Below are positions 1-8,613 of a DNA stretch of 46,738 nt, piece by piece. The DNA lies in NCBI GenBank assembly GCA_028277845.1, contig JANQFL010000031.1, positions 1 through 46,738 on the forward strand, read 5' to 3'. The translations under genes were made by a program, and so were the position numbers. Under the pieces are notes generated by a model. That model ran no database searches and was not told where the DNA came from. It was given only the letters and a program-made list of their open reading frames with translations. Position 1 is the stretch's first letter; each line of letters opens with the position of its first letter. Source of the DNA: Sneathiellales bacterium. Its GTDB lineage: Bacteria > Pseudomonadota > Alphaproteobacteria > JANQFL01.

Positions 1-99
1 GCCCGGATCGGCGAGATTGACCTCAACACATGATTCAAACACTATCAATGTGTCAACTATGTCCCCGAACAGGTGTCAACCATCTCACCGGACTAAACA
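1..99. mobile_element. Insertion-sequence-like terminus (partial, runs off the left edge)
   Basis: This non-coding stretch abuts the abrupt end of a broken gene at about position 100. It carries two direct TGTCAAC motifs (51-57 and 74-80) separated by a segment reading TATGTCCCCGAACAG. From memory, this layout resembles the ends of IS481/IS3-type elements; no transposase is visible because the element would continue left of the window. The exact tip cannot be fixed without the other end, but the junction must lie near 80-100, where the homology of the neighbouring reading frame stops. IS family assignment is inference. Confidence 0.5.
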
Positions 100-165
100 C
101 ACGCCCCGGCGCTCCAGTTCCGTGCCTGTCCCGCCGTCCAGCAACACGACCCTGTCTTGCTCCAT
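100..165 (-). pseudogene. Homocysteine S-methyltransferase family, 5' fragment (truncated)
   Basis: The minus-strand frame starting at ATG 163-165 encodes MEQDRVVLLDGGTGTELERR followed by GV. This is the recognisable N-terminus of the homocysteine S-methyltransferase (MmuM/BHMT-like) family, whose first strand carries the LLDGG-GTEL motif. The frame then loses similarity and stops at 85, so only about 22 of the roughly 300 expected residues remain. The break coincides with the IS-like terminus to the left, so insertion is the likely cause. The fragment lacks the zinc-binding cysteines and cannot be functional. It diverges from the MDR gene at 295. Confidence 0.6.
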
Positions 166-294
166 GCGTTTGTTCAGGCTCATCACCGTTCCGCACCGAT
201 TTCCGTTGCAGGCAAGGGACAACTTTCCTTCAATACCATTATAGGCGTCCCCCCGCTGTCGGCAAAAACGGCGGAAATCAAGCCGAAATTCCTC

Positions 295-1305
295 ATGGAA
301 AGGATCGTCCCCGTGCAACGCGTACAGTTTTCCGCATTCGGCACTCCCGAAGAAGTCATCGAATCCGTCGAAATCGACACCCCGCCACCGCCCGGGGATG
401 GAGAGGCCGTATTCGACGTGGACGCCTTTCCCATCAATCCGGCGGATCTGCTGACCATCGAGGGCCGCTACGCGGTCAAACCGCCGTTACCCGCAACCTT
501 GGGCGCGGAATGCGTCGGGCGCGTGACGGCATTGGGACAAAACGTGTCCCATATCGGCGTCGGCGACCGGGTGATCAATCTAGGCCGGGAAAACTGGTGC
601 CAAAGCAAAAGCGTGCCGGCGGAGCAACTGGTTCGGGTGCCCGAAGGTATCGATCCGCTGCAACTGGCCATGCTCAAGGTCAATCCGCCGACCGCCTTGC
701 TCATGCTGCAGAAGTATGTCGATCTCGCACCTGGTGACTGGGTCATTCAGAACGCCGCCAATTCGAGCGTCGGTCAGTGTCTTATTCGTTTTGCGCGCGC
801 CGGGGGCATCCGCACCATTAACGTGGTGCGGCGGCAGGAACTGGTGGCGCCGCTGACGTCACTGGGTGCCGATGCGGTCATCGTCGACGGCGGCGATATC
901 GCCGATCAGGTCCGGACCATCACCGGCGGCGCCGGCGCCAAACTGGCGATCGACGCCGTTGGCGGCACCGCGATTACCCGCCTCGCCGACGGCTTGACGG
1001 ACGGCGGCACGGCCATCAACTACGGCCTGCTGAGCGGACGCAATTGCGAGATGACCTCGCATCAACTGGTGTTCCGGCAAATCAGCCTGCGCGGGTTCTG
1101 GCTCGTACCATGGCTGACCGGCATGACGGCGGAGGAAAAAGAAAGCCTGTACGCCGGCCTGGCGCAGCGGATCGCCGACGGACAGCTTCGCATCGATATC
1201 GAGGCGACCTATCCCATCGAGGACATCAAGGCGGCCGTTGCCCACGCCAGGCGGGAAGGACGCAAGGGCAAAATCCTGGTCACGCCGAACGGGCCCTTGA
1301 CTTAA
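295..1305 (+). CDS. MDR-family 2-enoyl thioester (enoyl-CoA/ACP) reductase-like protein
   Basis: A 336-residue medium-chain dehydrogenase/reductase. The order of motifs fits the MECR/ETR branch, NADPH-dependent trans-2-enoyl thioester reductases: an N-terminal GroES-like half, the KVNPPTA segment, the nucleotide-binding turn NAANSSVGQ in place of a classical GxGxxG, and a later LRGFW motif. There is no cysteine cluster for structural zinc, so it should be a zinc-free reductase and not an alcohol dehydrogenase. The start at 295 is chosen because family homology begins at MERIVPVQ; the open frame extends further upstream without similarity. The gene is monocistronic or leads into the thioredoxin-like gene 118 bp downstream. 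The substrate (fatty-acid synthesis intermediate or quinone) cannot be told from sequence. Confidence 0.85.
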   Translation: MERIVPVQRVQFSAFGTPEEVIESVEIDTPPPPGDGEAVFDVDAFPINPADLLTIEGRYAVKPPLPATLGAECVGRVTALGQNVSHIGVGDRVINLGRENWCQSKSVPAEQLVRVPEGIDPLQLAMLKVNPPTALLMLQKYVDLAPGDWVIQNAANSSVGQCLIRFARAGGIRTINVVRRQELVAPLTSLGADAVIVDGGDIADQVRTITGGAGAKLAIDAVGGTAITRLADGLTDGGTAINYGLLSGRNCEMTSHQLVFRQISLRGFWLVPWLTGMTAEEKESLYAGLAQRIADGQLRIDIEATYPIEDIKAAVAHARREGRKGKILVTPNGPLT

Positions 1306-1423
1306 TCCTTTGCGAGCGGGTTCACGGCCGCTCACGTTCACGCGAGATCGAGCGTCATGGCCTTGCCTGCGGTGCGCGAACGTCGGATGGTGTCGCCACC
1401 CGCCAATCAAGGATTTCAAGCCC

Positions 1424-2017
1424 ATGCGTATTGCGGTCGTGGTCATTCTCGTTGCCGGCCTGGCATCTCTTGCGGCCTATGCTGCGAACGAGTCATCGAC
1501 CGGCGATCACGGCATGCTGCCGGCGCCGGAACTGGATCAACACGGTCTCTATCAGCAGCCGTGGCTGGCAAAGAACACTCTGCGACTGCAGACGGCACCG
1601 CGCCGCGCCGCCAATGACGGCAAGACCTTGATGCTGTTGTGGGAACAGCGAGGCTGCCACTACTGCCAGGAACTGCACAACGTCAATTTCCGTATTCCCG
1701 TCATCGCCTCTTACATCGCTGACCGATTTGTCGTGCATCAGATGAACATGCGCTCCGACGAGCAAGTCGGCGACGTCACCGGGAACCGGATCAGCCAACG
1801 CCGGCTGGCCGGTCGCAACGGTGTCCGCGGCACGCCGACCATTCAGTTCATCGGCGCCGACGGGCAGGAAGTGTTCCGCCTGCCCGGATACGCCAAGCCG
1901 CCCATCTTCCTGGCGGCGCTCGAATATGTTGCCGTCAAAGGCTACGAAACCGCCGGCTTCCGCGACTGGGTTCAGGAAAAGATCGCCCGCATGCGCGCTA
2001 GGCAAAACGCGGAATAG
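1424..2017 (+). CDS. Exported thioredoxin-fold protein (SoxW/thioredoxin_2-like)
   Basis: A 197-residue protein with an N-terminal hydrophobic signal segment (IAVVVILVAGLASLAAYA) and a thioredoxin fold. The redox motif C-H-Y-C sits in EQRGCHYCQELH, and the cis-proline loop is RGTPTIQF. The family acts in the periplasm as a thiol reductant or in cytochrome or sulfur-oxidation protein maturation; no sox (thiosulfate) genes are nearby, so the partner is unknown. The ATG at 1424 is preferred because it begins the signal peptide and has AAGGAT about 9 bases upstream; the frame is open further upstream but without a plausible leader. The next gene, the CHASE2 cyclase, begins 100 bp downstream on the same strand. 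Confidence 0.8.
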   Translation: MRIAVVVILVAGLASLAAYAANESSTGDHGMLPAPELDQHGLYQQPWLAKNTLRLQTAPRRAANDGKTLMLLWEQRGCHYCQELHNVNFRIPVIASYIADRFVVHQMNMRSDEQVGDVTGNRISQRRLAGRNGVRGTPTIQFIGADGQEVFRLPGYAKPPIFLAALEYVAVKGYETAGFRDWVQEKIARMRARQNAE

Positions 2018-2117
2018 ACGGCCACGGGCACTCGACCACCGGAGACTGCCCTCTCGCCTTCAACGGTTTCGGTGATACACTCCGCCGCGCTACTGCGACG
2101 GGGATGGCGATTGGCGT

Positions 2118-4421
2118 ATGCCGGAGACGAGTACGGAAAACGACCATAAATGGCGGCGGCGCTTTGACCGATGGCGGTCCCGCCGCGCGGGCCGATGGGT
2201 GATGTTCTTCATTCTTATCGGCATGTGTTTCGTGCGCATGTGGGATCCGGCGGTGCTGGAAACCGTACGGCTGCGCATTTTCGACAGTTATCAGTCGATC
2301 AAGCCGCGGACTGTCGAGCAGCAACTGGTATCGGTCGTCGATCTGGACGAGGCCAGCCTGCAGGAGTTCGGACAGTGGCCATGGCCGCGTACCCTGGTAG
2401 CCAAGTTGATCGAACGCGTGACGCAAGCCGGCGGTATCGTTATCGGCTTCGATATCGTGTTCGCGGAGGAAGACCGCCTGTCGCCACAGAACATTGCTGT
2501 GAACACACCGGGCCTGGACGACTTCACCAAGTCCAAGCTCAATTCCCTGCCCAGCAACGACGAGGTCATGGCACAGGCCTTGCGCAACAGCCGCACGGTA
2601 CTCGGCCAAACCGCCACGGAATACGAAAGCGACCGTGGCGCGGTTTCCTTGCCCGACCCGCCCCCCGTCGCCGAACTGGGCGGCAATCCGCGGCAATTTT
2701 TGTGGACTTTCAATGATATCGTCACCAATACGAAGACGTTGCGTGAAGCCGCTGCCGGCCAAGGCGTGTTCTCGTTGGCACCCGGGCCGGACGGCATTGT
2801 GCGCCGTGTACCGGTGGTGGTCCGGGTCCGGAACGAGATCTACCCGACCCTGTCGTTCGAGATGTTGCGCACCACTTTCGGTGCCCAGCAGCAAGCCTAT
2901 GTGGTGCAAGTCAACGACACGGGTGTCCAACGCATTTTCTTTACCGGCAAGAACAACTTCCGTGCCGTGGTGCCGACCGACCACAACGGGCGGGTCTGGG
3001 TTTATTTCGCCAAGTACGATCCCGACCGCTACGTTTCCGCCCGTGGCATTCTGGCCGGCGATACCGTCAACCCGGCGATCGCCGCAAAGCTGAAGAACCG
3101 GTTGATCCTGGTCGGCACATCGGCGGCCGCATTGCGGGACATCGTTGCCACGCCGATCGAAGGCCGCGTGCCCGGCGTCGACGTGCATGCCAATTTGATC
3201 GAAACGATCATGACCGACAACTATCTGTCGCGGCCGGACCTGACGGTACCGTGGCTGGGCACCTTCTCGTTGACTGTGTGGGAAATCATCCTGACCTTCG
3301 CCGTCGGCGTGTTGATCATTCTGCTTTTACCGCTTGTCGGACCGACCTGGACGTTCCCGGTTTTTCTGGCCGTCGCAGTGGGCATGATCGGCACCTCGGC
3401 CTATTTGTTTGCCGAACTACGCATCCTGGCCGACGCCAGTTTTCCGGTTGCCGCCACATTCGTCACCTATGTCGGCTTGACCTACGCCAACTACCGCAAG
3501 GAGGCGATGGAGAAACTGCAGGTGCGATCGGCCTTCGGACAGTACCTCTCTCCTGCTCTCGTGGAGCGTCTCGCCGACCATCCGGAACAGTTGGTATTGG
3601 GTGGCGAAACCCGCGAGATGACGTTCCTGTTTTGCGACGTGCGCGGCTTCACCTCGATCTCGGAACAATACAAGGCCGATCCGCAGGGCCTGACCCAGTT
3701 GATCAACCGATTCCTGACGCCGATGACCGACGAGATCCTCAAGCGTGACGGCACCATCGACAAGTACATGGGCGATTGCATCATGGCGTTCTGGAACGCG
3801 CCGATGGACGACCCCGACCACGCCCGTCATGCCTGCAACTCGGCGCTGGCCATGTTGTCGTCCTTGCACGCGCTCAATGCCGCACTAAAGATGGAAGCCG
3901 AAGCGGAAGGACGCGAATTCTTGCCTATCCGCGTCGGAGTTGGCCTCAACACCGGCGACTGTGTCGTTGGCAATATGGGATCGGACCAACGCTTCGACTA
4001 TTCGGTGCTTGGCGACGCCGTCAATTTGTCTGCCCGCCTGGAAGGCCAGTCGAAGAACTACGGTGTGGATATCATCACGGGCCCCGATACCCGCGACCAG
4101 TGCAACGACTACGCTTTCCTTGAGCTCGATCTGATTGCCGTGAAGGGCAAGAGCGAAGCGGTCAAGGTCTACGCCTTGATGGGCGACAAGGATGTGGCCG
4201 AAAGCGACGGGTTCAAGGCCCTGTCGAACGCCCATCAGGCGCTGCTCACCCAGTACCGGGCGCGGAACTGGGACGCCGCCAAGGAAGCAATAGAAAAATG
4301 CGAAGGGTCGGACGGCGCGCCGCCGGGCCTTTACGATCTTTACCGTGAACGCATCGGCCACTACATGGAAACGCCGCCCCCGGCGGATTGGGACGGCGTT
4401 TTCGTGGCGACCGAAAAGTAG
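2118..4421 (+). CDS. CHASE2-domain class III adenylate cyclase
   Basis: A 767-residue membrane sensor cyclase. Residues about 25-45 form a first membrane segment, followed by a large extracytoplasmic CHASE2 domain (to about 370), a cluster of membrane segments (about 385-465) and a C-terminal class III cyclase domain (about 500-690). Both metal-binding aspartates are present (FCDVRGF near 505 and YMGD near 550), and the transition-state region DYSVLGDAVNLSARLEG lies near 626. Lys in IDKYMGD and Asp in RFDYSV are the adenine-specifying pair, so cAMP is the predicted product. The family converts an external signal sensed by CHASE2 into cAMP; the ligand is unknown. It ends 3 bp before the convergent IOR gene with no terminator visible between them. 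Confidence 0.92.
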   Translation: MPETSTENDHKWRRRFDRWRSRRAGRWVMFFILIGMCFVRMWDPAVLETVRLRIFDSYQSIKPRTVEQQLVSVVDLDEASLQEFGQWPWPRTLVAKLIERVTQAGGIVIGFDIVFAEEDRLSPQNIAVNTPGLDDFTKSKLNSLPSNDEVMAQALRNSRTVLGQTATEYESDRGAVSLPDPPPVAELGGNPRQFLWTFNDIVTNTKTLREAAAGQGVFSLAPGPDGIVRRVPVVVRVRNEIYPTLSFEMLRTTFGAQQQAYVVQVNDTGVQRIFFTGKNNFRAVVPTDHNGRVWVYFAKYDPDRYVSARGILAGDTVNPAIAAKLKNRLILVGTSAAALRDIVATPIEGRVPGVDVHANLIETIMTDNYLSRPDLTVPWLGTFSLTVWEIILTFAVGVLIILLLPLVGPTWTFPVFLAVAVGMIGTSAYLFAELRILADASFPVAATFVTYVGLTYANYRKEAMEKLQVRSAFGQYLSPALVERLADHPEQLVLGGETREMTFLFCDVRGFTSISEQYKADPQGLTQLINRFLTPMTDEILKRDGTIDKYMGDCIMAFWNAPMDDPDHARHACNSALAMLSSLHALNAALKMEAEAEGREFLPIRVGVGLNTGDCVVGNMGSDQRFDYSVLGDAVNLSARLEGQSKNYGVDIITGPDTRDQCNDYAFLELDLIAVKGKSEAVKVYALMGDKDVAESDGFKALSNAHQALLTQYRARNWDAAKEAIEKCEGSDGAPPGLYDLYRERIGHYMETPPPADWDGVFVATEK

Positions 4422-4424
4422 GCC

Positions 4425-7400
4425 TTATTCCGCCGCGACGGCGATTTGCTCTTCAGGCAACGCATACCGCTCCATCAGCGCCGCGTGCTCGGTTTCAAAC
4501 GCCGACAAGGCGTTCGCCTTCACCGGACCATATCCCCGGATCTTGAGCGGCAGAGCCGCGATCTGCACGGCCAGCGGATGCCGGGCCGCCGTCAGGGTTT
4601 CAAGCAACACCGCAACGGTTAGTTCGAAGTCCTTGATCAAGCGGCGCTCTTCGCGGCGCTCGGCCTGATAGCCGAAGAGATCGAGCGGCGTTCCGCGCAA
4701 GCCCTTGCCCAGCGCCAGCAGCCTGAGCACCGGTTTCATCCAGCCGCCCAGTTTGACTTTTTTCGGCCGCCCCGTCTTGGGATCGGGCCGGCTGAACAGC
4801 GGCGGCGCCATGTGGTAGGCAATGCGCACGTCGCCATCGAACTGCTGCTTCAGCTTGGCGGCGAAACGGCCATCCGAAAAGAGCCGCGCCACTTCGTATT
4901 CGTCTTTGTAGGCCAGCAGTTTGAAATAGGATTTGGCGACAACGGCCGCCAGTTCCGTTCCCCCCACCTTTGCCCGTTCGGTATCGGCGACGCGGCGGAC
5001 CAAGTCGCGGTAGCGGCCGGCCAGGGCGTCGTTCTGGTACTCGGCCAACTCCCACGAATTGGCGATGACCAGCTCGTCCAGATTCCGGGCCCGTTTGGCG
5101 GATCCGAAATCGTCATCCAGCAGGCCTGCCAGGATCGATTTATCGTGCGCCGCAACCCGGCCCCAGGTGAAGGCCCGCTTGTTGGCGTCCACCGCGACCC
5201 TGTTCAGCTCGATGGCCCGCATCATCGCGTTCAAGCTCAACGGCACCAGCCCATGCTGCCAAGCCGCGCCCAGCAGAAAGACGTTGGCGGCAACGCCGTC
5301 ACCGAAGAGTTTGCTGGCCAAATCAAAGGCATCCAATGCCCTAAACCGATCGTCGCCCACCGCGTGCCGCACGGCCCGGGTCATGGCGCCCGCATCGAAC
5401 GGCAGATCGGGATTGAGCGTAAAGGCCGCGGTCGGCATCTGATGGCTGTTGAGCACGGCGCGGGTATGGCCGGTGCGCATGGTCGCCAGCGCTTCCGTAC
5501 TGGCCGACACGACGAGGTCGCAACCGATCAACGCATCGGCCTCGCCACGGCCGATGCGGGCGGCGTGCAGGTCATCCGGCCGCGCGGCCAGCCGCACATG
5601 GCTGAGCACGGCGCCGCCCTTTTGGGCAAAGCCCGTAAAGTCCAGGACGGAGGCGCCCTTGCCTTCCAGGTGGGCGGCCATGGTGATCATCGCGCCGATG
5701 GTGACGACGCCGGTGCCGCCGACACCGGTCACCAGCACATTGTAGGGTTTGTCGAGCCCGGCAGACTGCGGTTGCGGTAACGCGGCAAAGATGTCCTTTT
5801 CCCTGCGGGCCGGGATGTCGGCGGCCGACTTGCGCAGCGTGCCGCCTTCCACCGTCACGAAGCTCGGACAGAAACCATCGACACAGGAATAGTCCTTGTT
5901 GCAGGACGTCTGTTCGACGGCCCGCTTGCGGCCCTGGTCGGTCTCCACCGGCACGATGGACACGCAGTTCGACTGCACCGAGCAATCCCCGCAGCCTTCG
6001 CACACCATGTCGTTGATGAACACCCGCCGCGCCGGATCGGGGAAAGTACCGCGTTTGCGCCGGCGGCGCTTTTCCGCGGCGCAGGTCTGGTCATAGATCA
6101 GCACCGAAACGCCTTCCACCTCGCGCAGTTCGCGCTGCACGTCGTCCAGGTCGTCACGGTGATGGAAACTGACGTCCGGAGCGAAATGGGCGCCGACCGG
6201 ATACTTGTCGGGCTCGTCGCTGACCACGGCGATACGCCGCACGCCCTCGCCGTGCACCAGGCGGGAGATCTGCGGCACCGTCAGCGTGCCGTCGACCGGC
6301 TGGCCGCCGGTCATGGCGACGGCGTCGTTGAACAGGATCTTGTAGGTGATGTTGACGCCGGCGGCGACCGCTTGGCGGATGGCGAGCAGACCGGAGTGGT
6401 AGAACGTGCCGTCGCCCAGGTTCTGGAAAACATGTTTTTCCCTGCTGAACGGCGCCTGGCCGATCCAGTTGACGCCCTCGCCGCCCATGGACACGACGCC
6501 GGCGGTGTTGCGGTTCATGTTGACGGCCATGAAGTGGCAACCGATGCCGGGCTGGGCGCGGCTGCCGTCCGGCACCTTGGTCGAGCGGTTGTGCGGGCAG
6601 CCCGAGCAGAAATACGGCGTGCGCTGCGGCAGGTCGCAACCGACCGACACACCCGAACCATCCAGCGCCTGCAATCGGTCGGCATAGGCCCGCATGCGCG
6701 GCGTCCACATGTCCTCGCCGATGCGCTCCAGCAGCACGCGGCCGATCATCTCGGGGCTCAGTTCGCCGATGGACGGCAGCAGGGTGGCGCCGGCCCCATC
6801 CGACTTGCCGACGACGCGCGGCCGGCGGCTGTCGGGCAGGTCGTAAAGCAGGTCGCGTAGCTGGTTCTCGATGACCGGACGCTTTTCCTCGACCACGAGG
6901 ATTTCCTCCAGGCCATCGGCGAAAGACGTGGCGCTTTGCGGTTCCAGCGGCCAGCTCAGGGCGATCTTGAACAGGCGGATGCCGAGGGCGGCGGCGCCCT
7001 CCTCGTCGATGCCCATGTCTTGCAGGGCCTGACGCAGGTCGGCATAGGCCTTGCCGGTCGCGGCGATGCCGAGACGCGGCGCCGGGCTGTCCATCACCAC
7101 CCGGTTCAGCTTGTTGGCCCGGGCGAACTCCAGCACCGCCGGCAGGCGCACGTCGTGCATGCGCCGTTCCATGTCCTTGAACGGTTCGGGCCAGCGGATA
7201 TGGCGGTTCATCGTCCCCTCTCCGACGCCGCCCGGAGTGACAATACGCGGCTTGGTCGGATCGACGTCGACCACCGCACCGCCCTCGACGGTCTCGGAGA
7301 TCGCCTTGAAGCCGACCCAGCAACCGGAATAGCGCGACAGGGCGATGCCCATCAGGCCCAGTTCGAGATATTCCTGGATGTTGGCCGGGTTGAGCACCGG

Positions 7401-7940
7401 CATCATCCAGCCGATCATGGCCTGTTCGCTTTGGTGGCCCATGCTCGACGACACAGCACCGTGGTCGTCTCCGGCCACCACCAGCACACCGCCCTGGGGG
7501 GAGGATCCCAGGGCATTGCCGTGCTTGAGAGCGTCGCCGGCCCGGTCGACGCCGGGGCCCTTGCCGTACCAGATGGCGAACACGCCGTCCTTGTCGGCCT
7601 CGCCGCTCAGACTGACTTGCTGGGTGCCGAGCACCGCCGTCGCCGCCAGTTCCTCGTTGATGGCGGGCACGAATTCGATGCCGTTTGATTTGAGAAAATC
7701 GGATGCCTGCCACAGGGCCTGGTCGTAGGCACCCAAGGGCGATCCGCGGTAACCCGAAACGAAGCCCGCCGTATTCAGGCCGGCCGCCTTGTCGCGCTGG
7801 GCCTGCAACATGGGCAGGCGCACGAGGGCCTGGATGCCGGTCAGGAAAACCGGTCCTTTTTCGCGGGCATACCGGTCATTCAGCCGGTATGTGAGGTCGA
7901 TTGCCTGGTCCCTTGTCTCAAGGGCCGCCGGAAGCGTCAT
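4425..7940 (-). CDS. Indolepyruvate:ferredoxin oxidoreductase, fused alpha-beta type
   Basis: A 1171-residue single-chain enzyme of the IorA-IorB fusion type common in proteobacteria. It oxidatively decarboxylates aryl or branched 2-oxo acids to acyl-CoA with ferredoxin as acceptor. Visible in order: a pyrimidine-binding half with GYRGSPLG near 63; CSGCPHN near 443; the TPP-binding region GEGVNWIGQ with NLGDGTFYHSG near 465-500; a cysteine cluster C-x2-C-x2-C-x5-C near 647-659 for an Fe-S centre; and a gamma-type domain from about 732 (LVTGVGGTGVVTIG). An extended C-terminal region follows. GGAGGAAACGGC just before the ATG is a strong ribosome site. It is divergent from an Lrp regulator, which is the likely controller. 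The exact 2-oxo acid is inferred from the family. Confidence 0.92.
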   Translation of the reverse strand: MTLPAALETRDQAIDLTYRLNDRYAREKGPVFLTGIQALVRLPMLQAQRDKAAGLNTAGFVSGYRGSPLGAYDQALWQASDFLKSNGIEFVPAINEELAATAVLGTQQVSLSGEADKDGVFAIWYGKGPGVDRAGDALKHGNALGSSPQGGVLVVAGDDHGAVSSSMGHQSEQAMIGWMMPVLNPANIQEYLELGLMGIALSRYSGCWVGFKAISETVEGGAVVDVDPTKPRIVTPGGVGEGTMNRHIRWPEPFKDMERRMHDVRLPAVLEFARANKLNRVVMDSPAPRLGIAATGKAYADLRQALQDMGIDEEGAAALGIRLFKIALSWPLEPQSATSFADGLEEILVVEEKRPVIENQLRDLLYDLPDSRRPRVVGKSDGAGATLLPSIGELSPEMIGRVLLERIGEDMWTPRMRAYADRLQALDGSGVSVGCDLPQRTPYFCSGCPHNRSTKVPDGSRAQPGIGCHFMAVNMNRNTAGVVSMGGEGVNWIGQAPFSREKHVFQNLGDGTFYHSGLLAIRQAVAAGVNITYKILFNDAVAMTGGQPVDGTLTVPQISRLVHGEGVRRIAVVSDEPDKYPVGAHFAPDVSFHHRDDLDDVQRELREVEGVSVLIYDQTCAAEKRRRRKRGTFPDPARRVFINDMVCEGCGDCSVQSNCVSIVPVETDQGRKRAVEQTSCNKDYSCVDGFCPSFVTVEGGTLRKSAADIPARREKDIFAALPQPQSAGLDKPYNVLVTGVGGTGVVTIGAMITMAAHLEGKGASVLDFTGFAQKGGAVLSHVRLAARPDDLHAARIGRGEADALIGCDLVVSASTEALATMRTGHTRAVLNSHQMPTAAFTLNPDLPFDAGAMTRAVRHAVGDDRFRALDAFDLASKLFGDGVAANVFLLGAAWQHGLVPLSLNAMMRAIELNRVAVDANKRAFTWGRVAAHDKSILAGLLDDDFGSAKRARNLDELVIANSWELAEYQNDALAGRYRDLVRRVADTERAKVGGTELAAVVAKSYFKLLAYKDEYEVARLFSDGRFAAKLKQQFDGDVRIAYHMAPPLFSRPDPKTGRPKKVKLGGWMKPVLRLLALGKGLRGTPLDLFGYQAERREERRLIKDFELTVAVLLETLTAARHPLAVQIAALPLKIRGYGPVKANALSAFETEHAALMERYALPEEQIAVAAE

Positions 7941-8125
7941 GCCGTTTCCTCCACGTCCCGGATCTGTTGCTCCCGGGTTCGGTTAACGGTTGATTGGTGC
8001 GCGCGCTCCCTGTAAGAACAATTCTATGCCGTTTTCGGCCGGTGTGTCTTTGCGATCCATGCCCGATTACGGACTCATTCGGCAATTTACACGCCTATTT
8101 CGATGATTTCGCGAAAGAGTCTTCC

Positions 8126-8605
8126 ATGATTGAGCTGGACGCCCTGGACCGCCGGATTTTGGCCGAAATGCAGGCCAACGCCCGCATCTCCAACACGGAC
8201 CTGGCCGAGAAGGTCGGCCTATCGGCGTCGCCATGCTGGCGCCGGGTGCGGCGGCTGGAGAAAGAGGGCGTCATCGACCGCTATGTGACGGTCCTGGATT
8301 CGGAGAAGCTGGGCCTGGGCGTCAGCGTCTTCGTCCGCGTCACGCTGGAAAAACACACGGCGACGCTGAAGAAGGATTTCGAGGTGGTGATCCTGGACCG
8401 GCCCGAGGTGATGGAGTGCTATTCCATGACCGGCAACCACGACTACCTGCTACGCATCGTCGTGCCCGACATCATGGCCTACGAGCGTTTCCTCGACGAA
8501 GTGCTGATGCACTTGAAGGGCGTCGCCAGCGTCAATTCGAGCTTTGCGCTGAAGCAGATCAAGTACTCCACCGCCCTGCCGGTGGAGGCGGACGCGGCGG
8601 AGTAG
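8126..8605 (+). CDS. Lrp/AsnC-family transcriptional regulator
   Basis: A 159-residue regulator with an N-terminal helix-turn-helix (LDRRILAEMQANARISNTDLAEKVGLS, ending in SPCWRRVRRLE) and a C-terminal RAM ligand-binding domain. ATG 8126 is chosen because the Lrp homology starts at MIELDALDRRIL and AAAGAG lies upstream. Family members sense amino acids or related acids and often control the divergent gene. The divergent neighbour is indolepyruvate:ferredoxin oxidoreductase across a 185 bp spacer, so control of that gene by an aromatic or branched-chain amino acid is the likely job. A perfect 10-bp palindrome TTTCGCGAAA lies at 8107-8116 but overlaps the leader and may be chance. Confidence 0.9.
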   Translation: MIELDALDRRILAEMQANARISNTDLAEKVGLSASPCWRRVRRLEKEGVIDRYVTVLDSEKLGLGVSVFVRVTLEKHTATLKKDFEVVILDRPEVMECYSMTGNHDYLLRIVVPDIMAYERFLDEVLMHLKGVASVNSSFALKQIKYSTALPVEADAAE

Positions 8606-8613
8606 TACCGGGG

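Noticed and set aside
1424-2017. Member of a thiosulfate-oxidising sox cluster
   Set aside because: Only the thioredoxin-like SoxW-type protein is present; no soxXYZABCD (thiosulfate) genes lie nearby, and the sox genes at 24-29 kb are sarcosine oxidase, which shares only the name.
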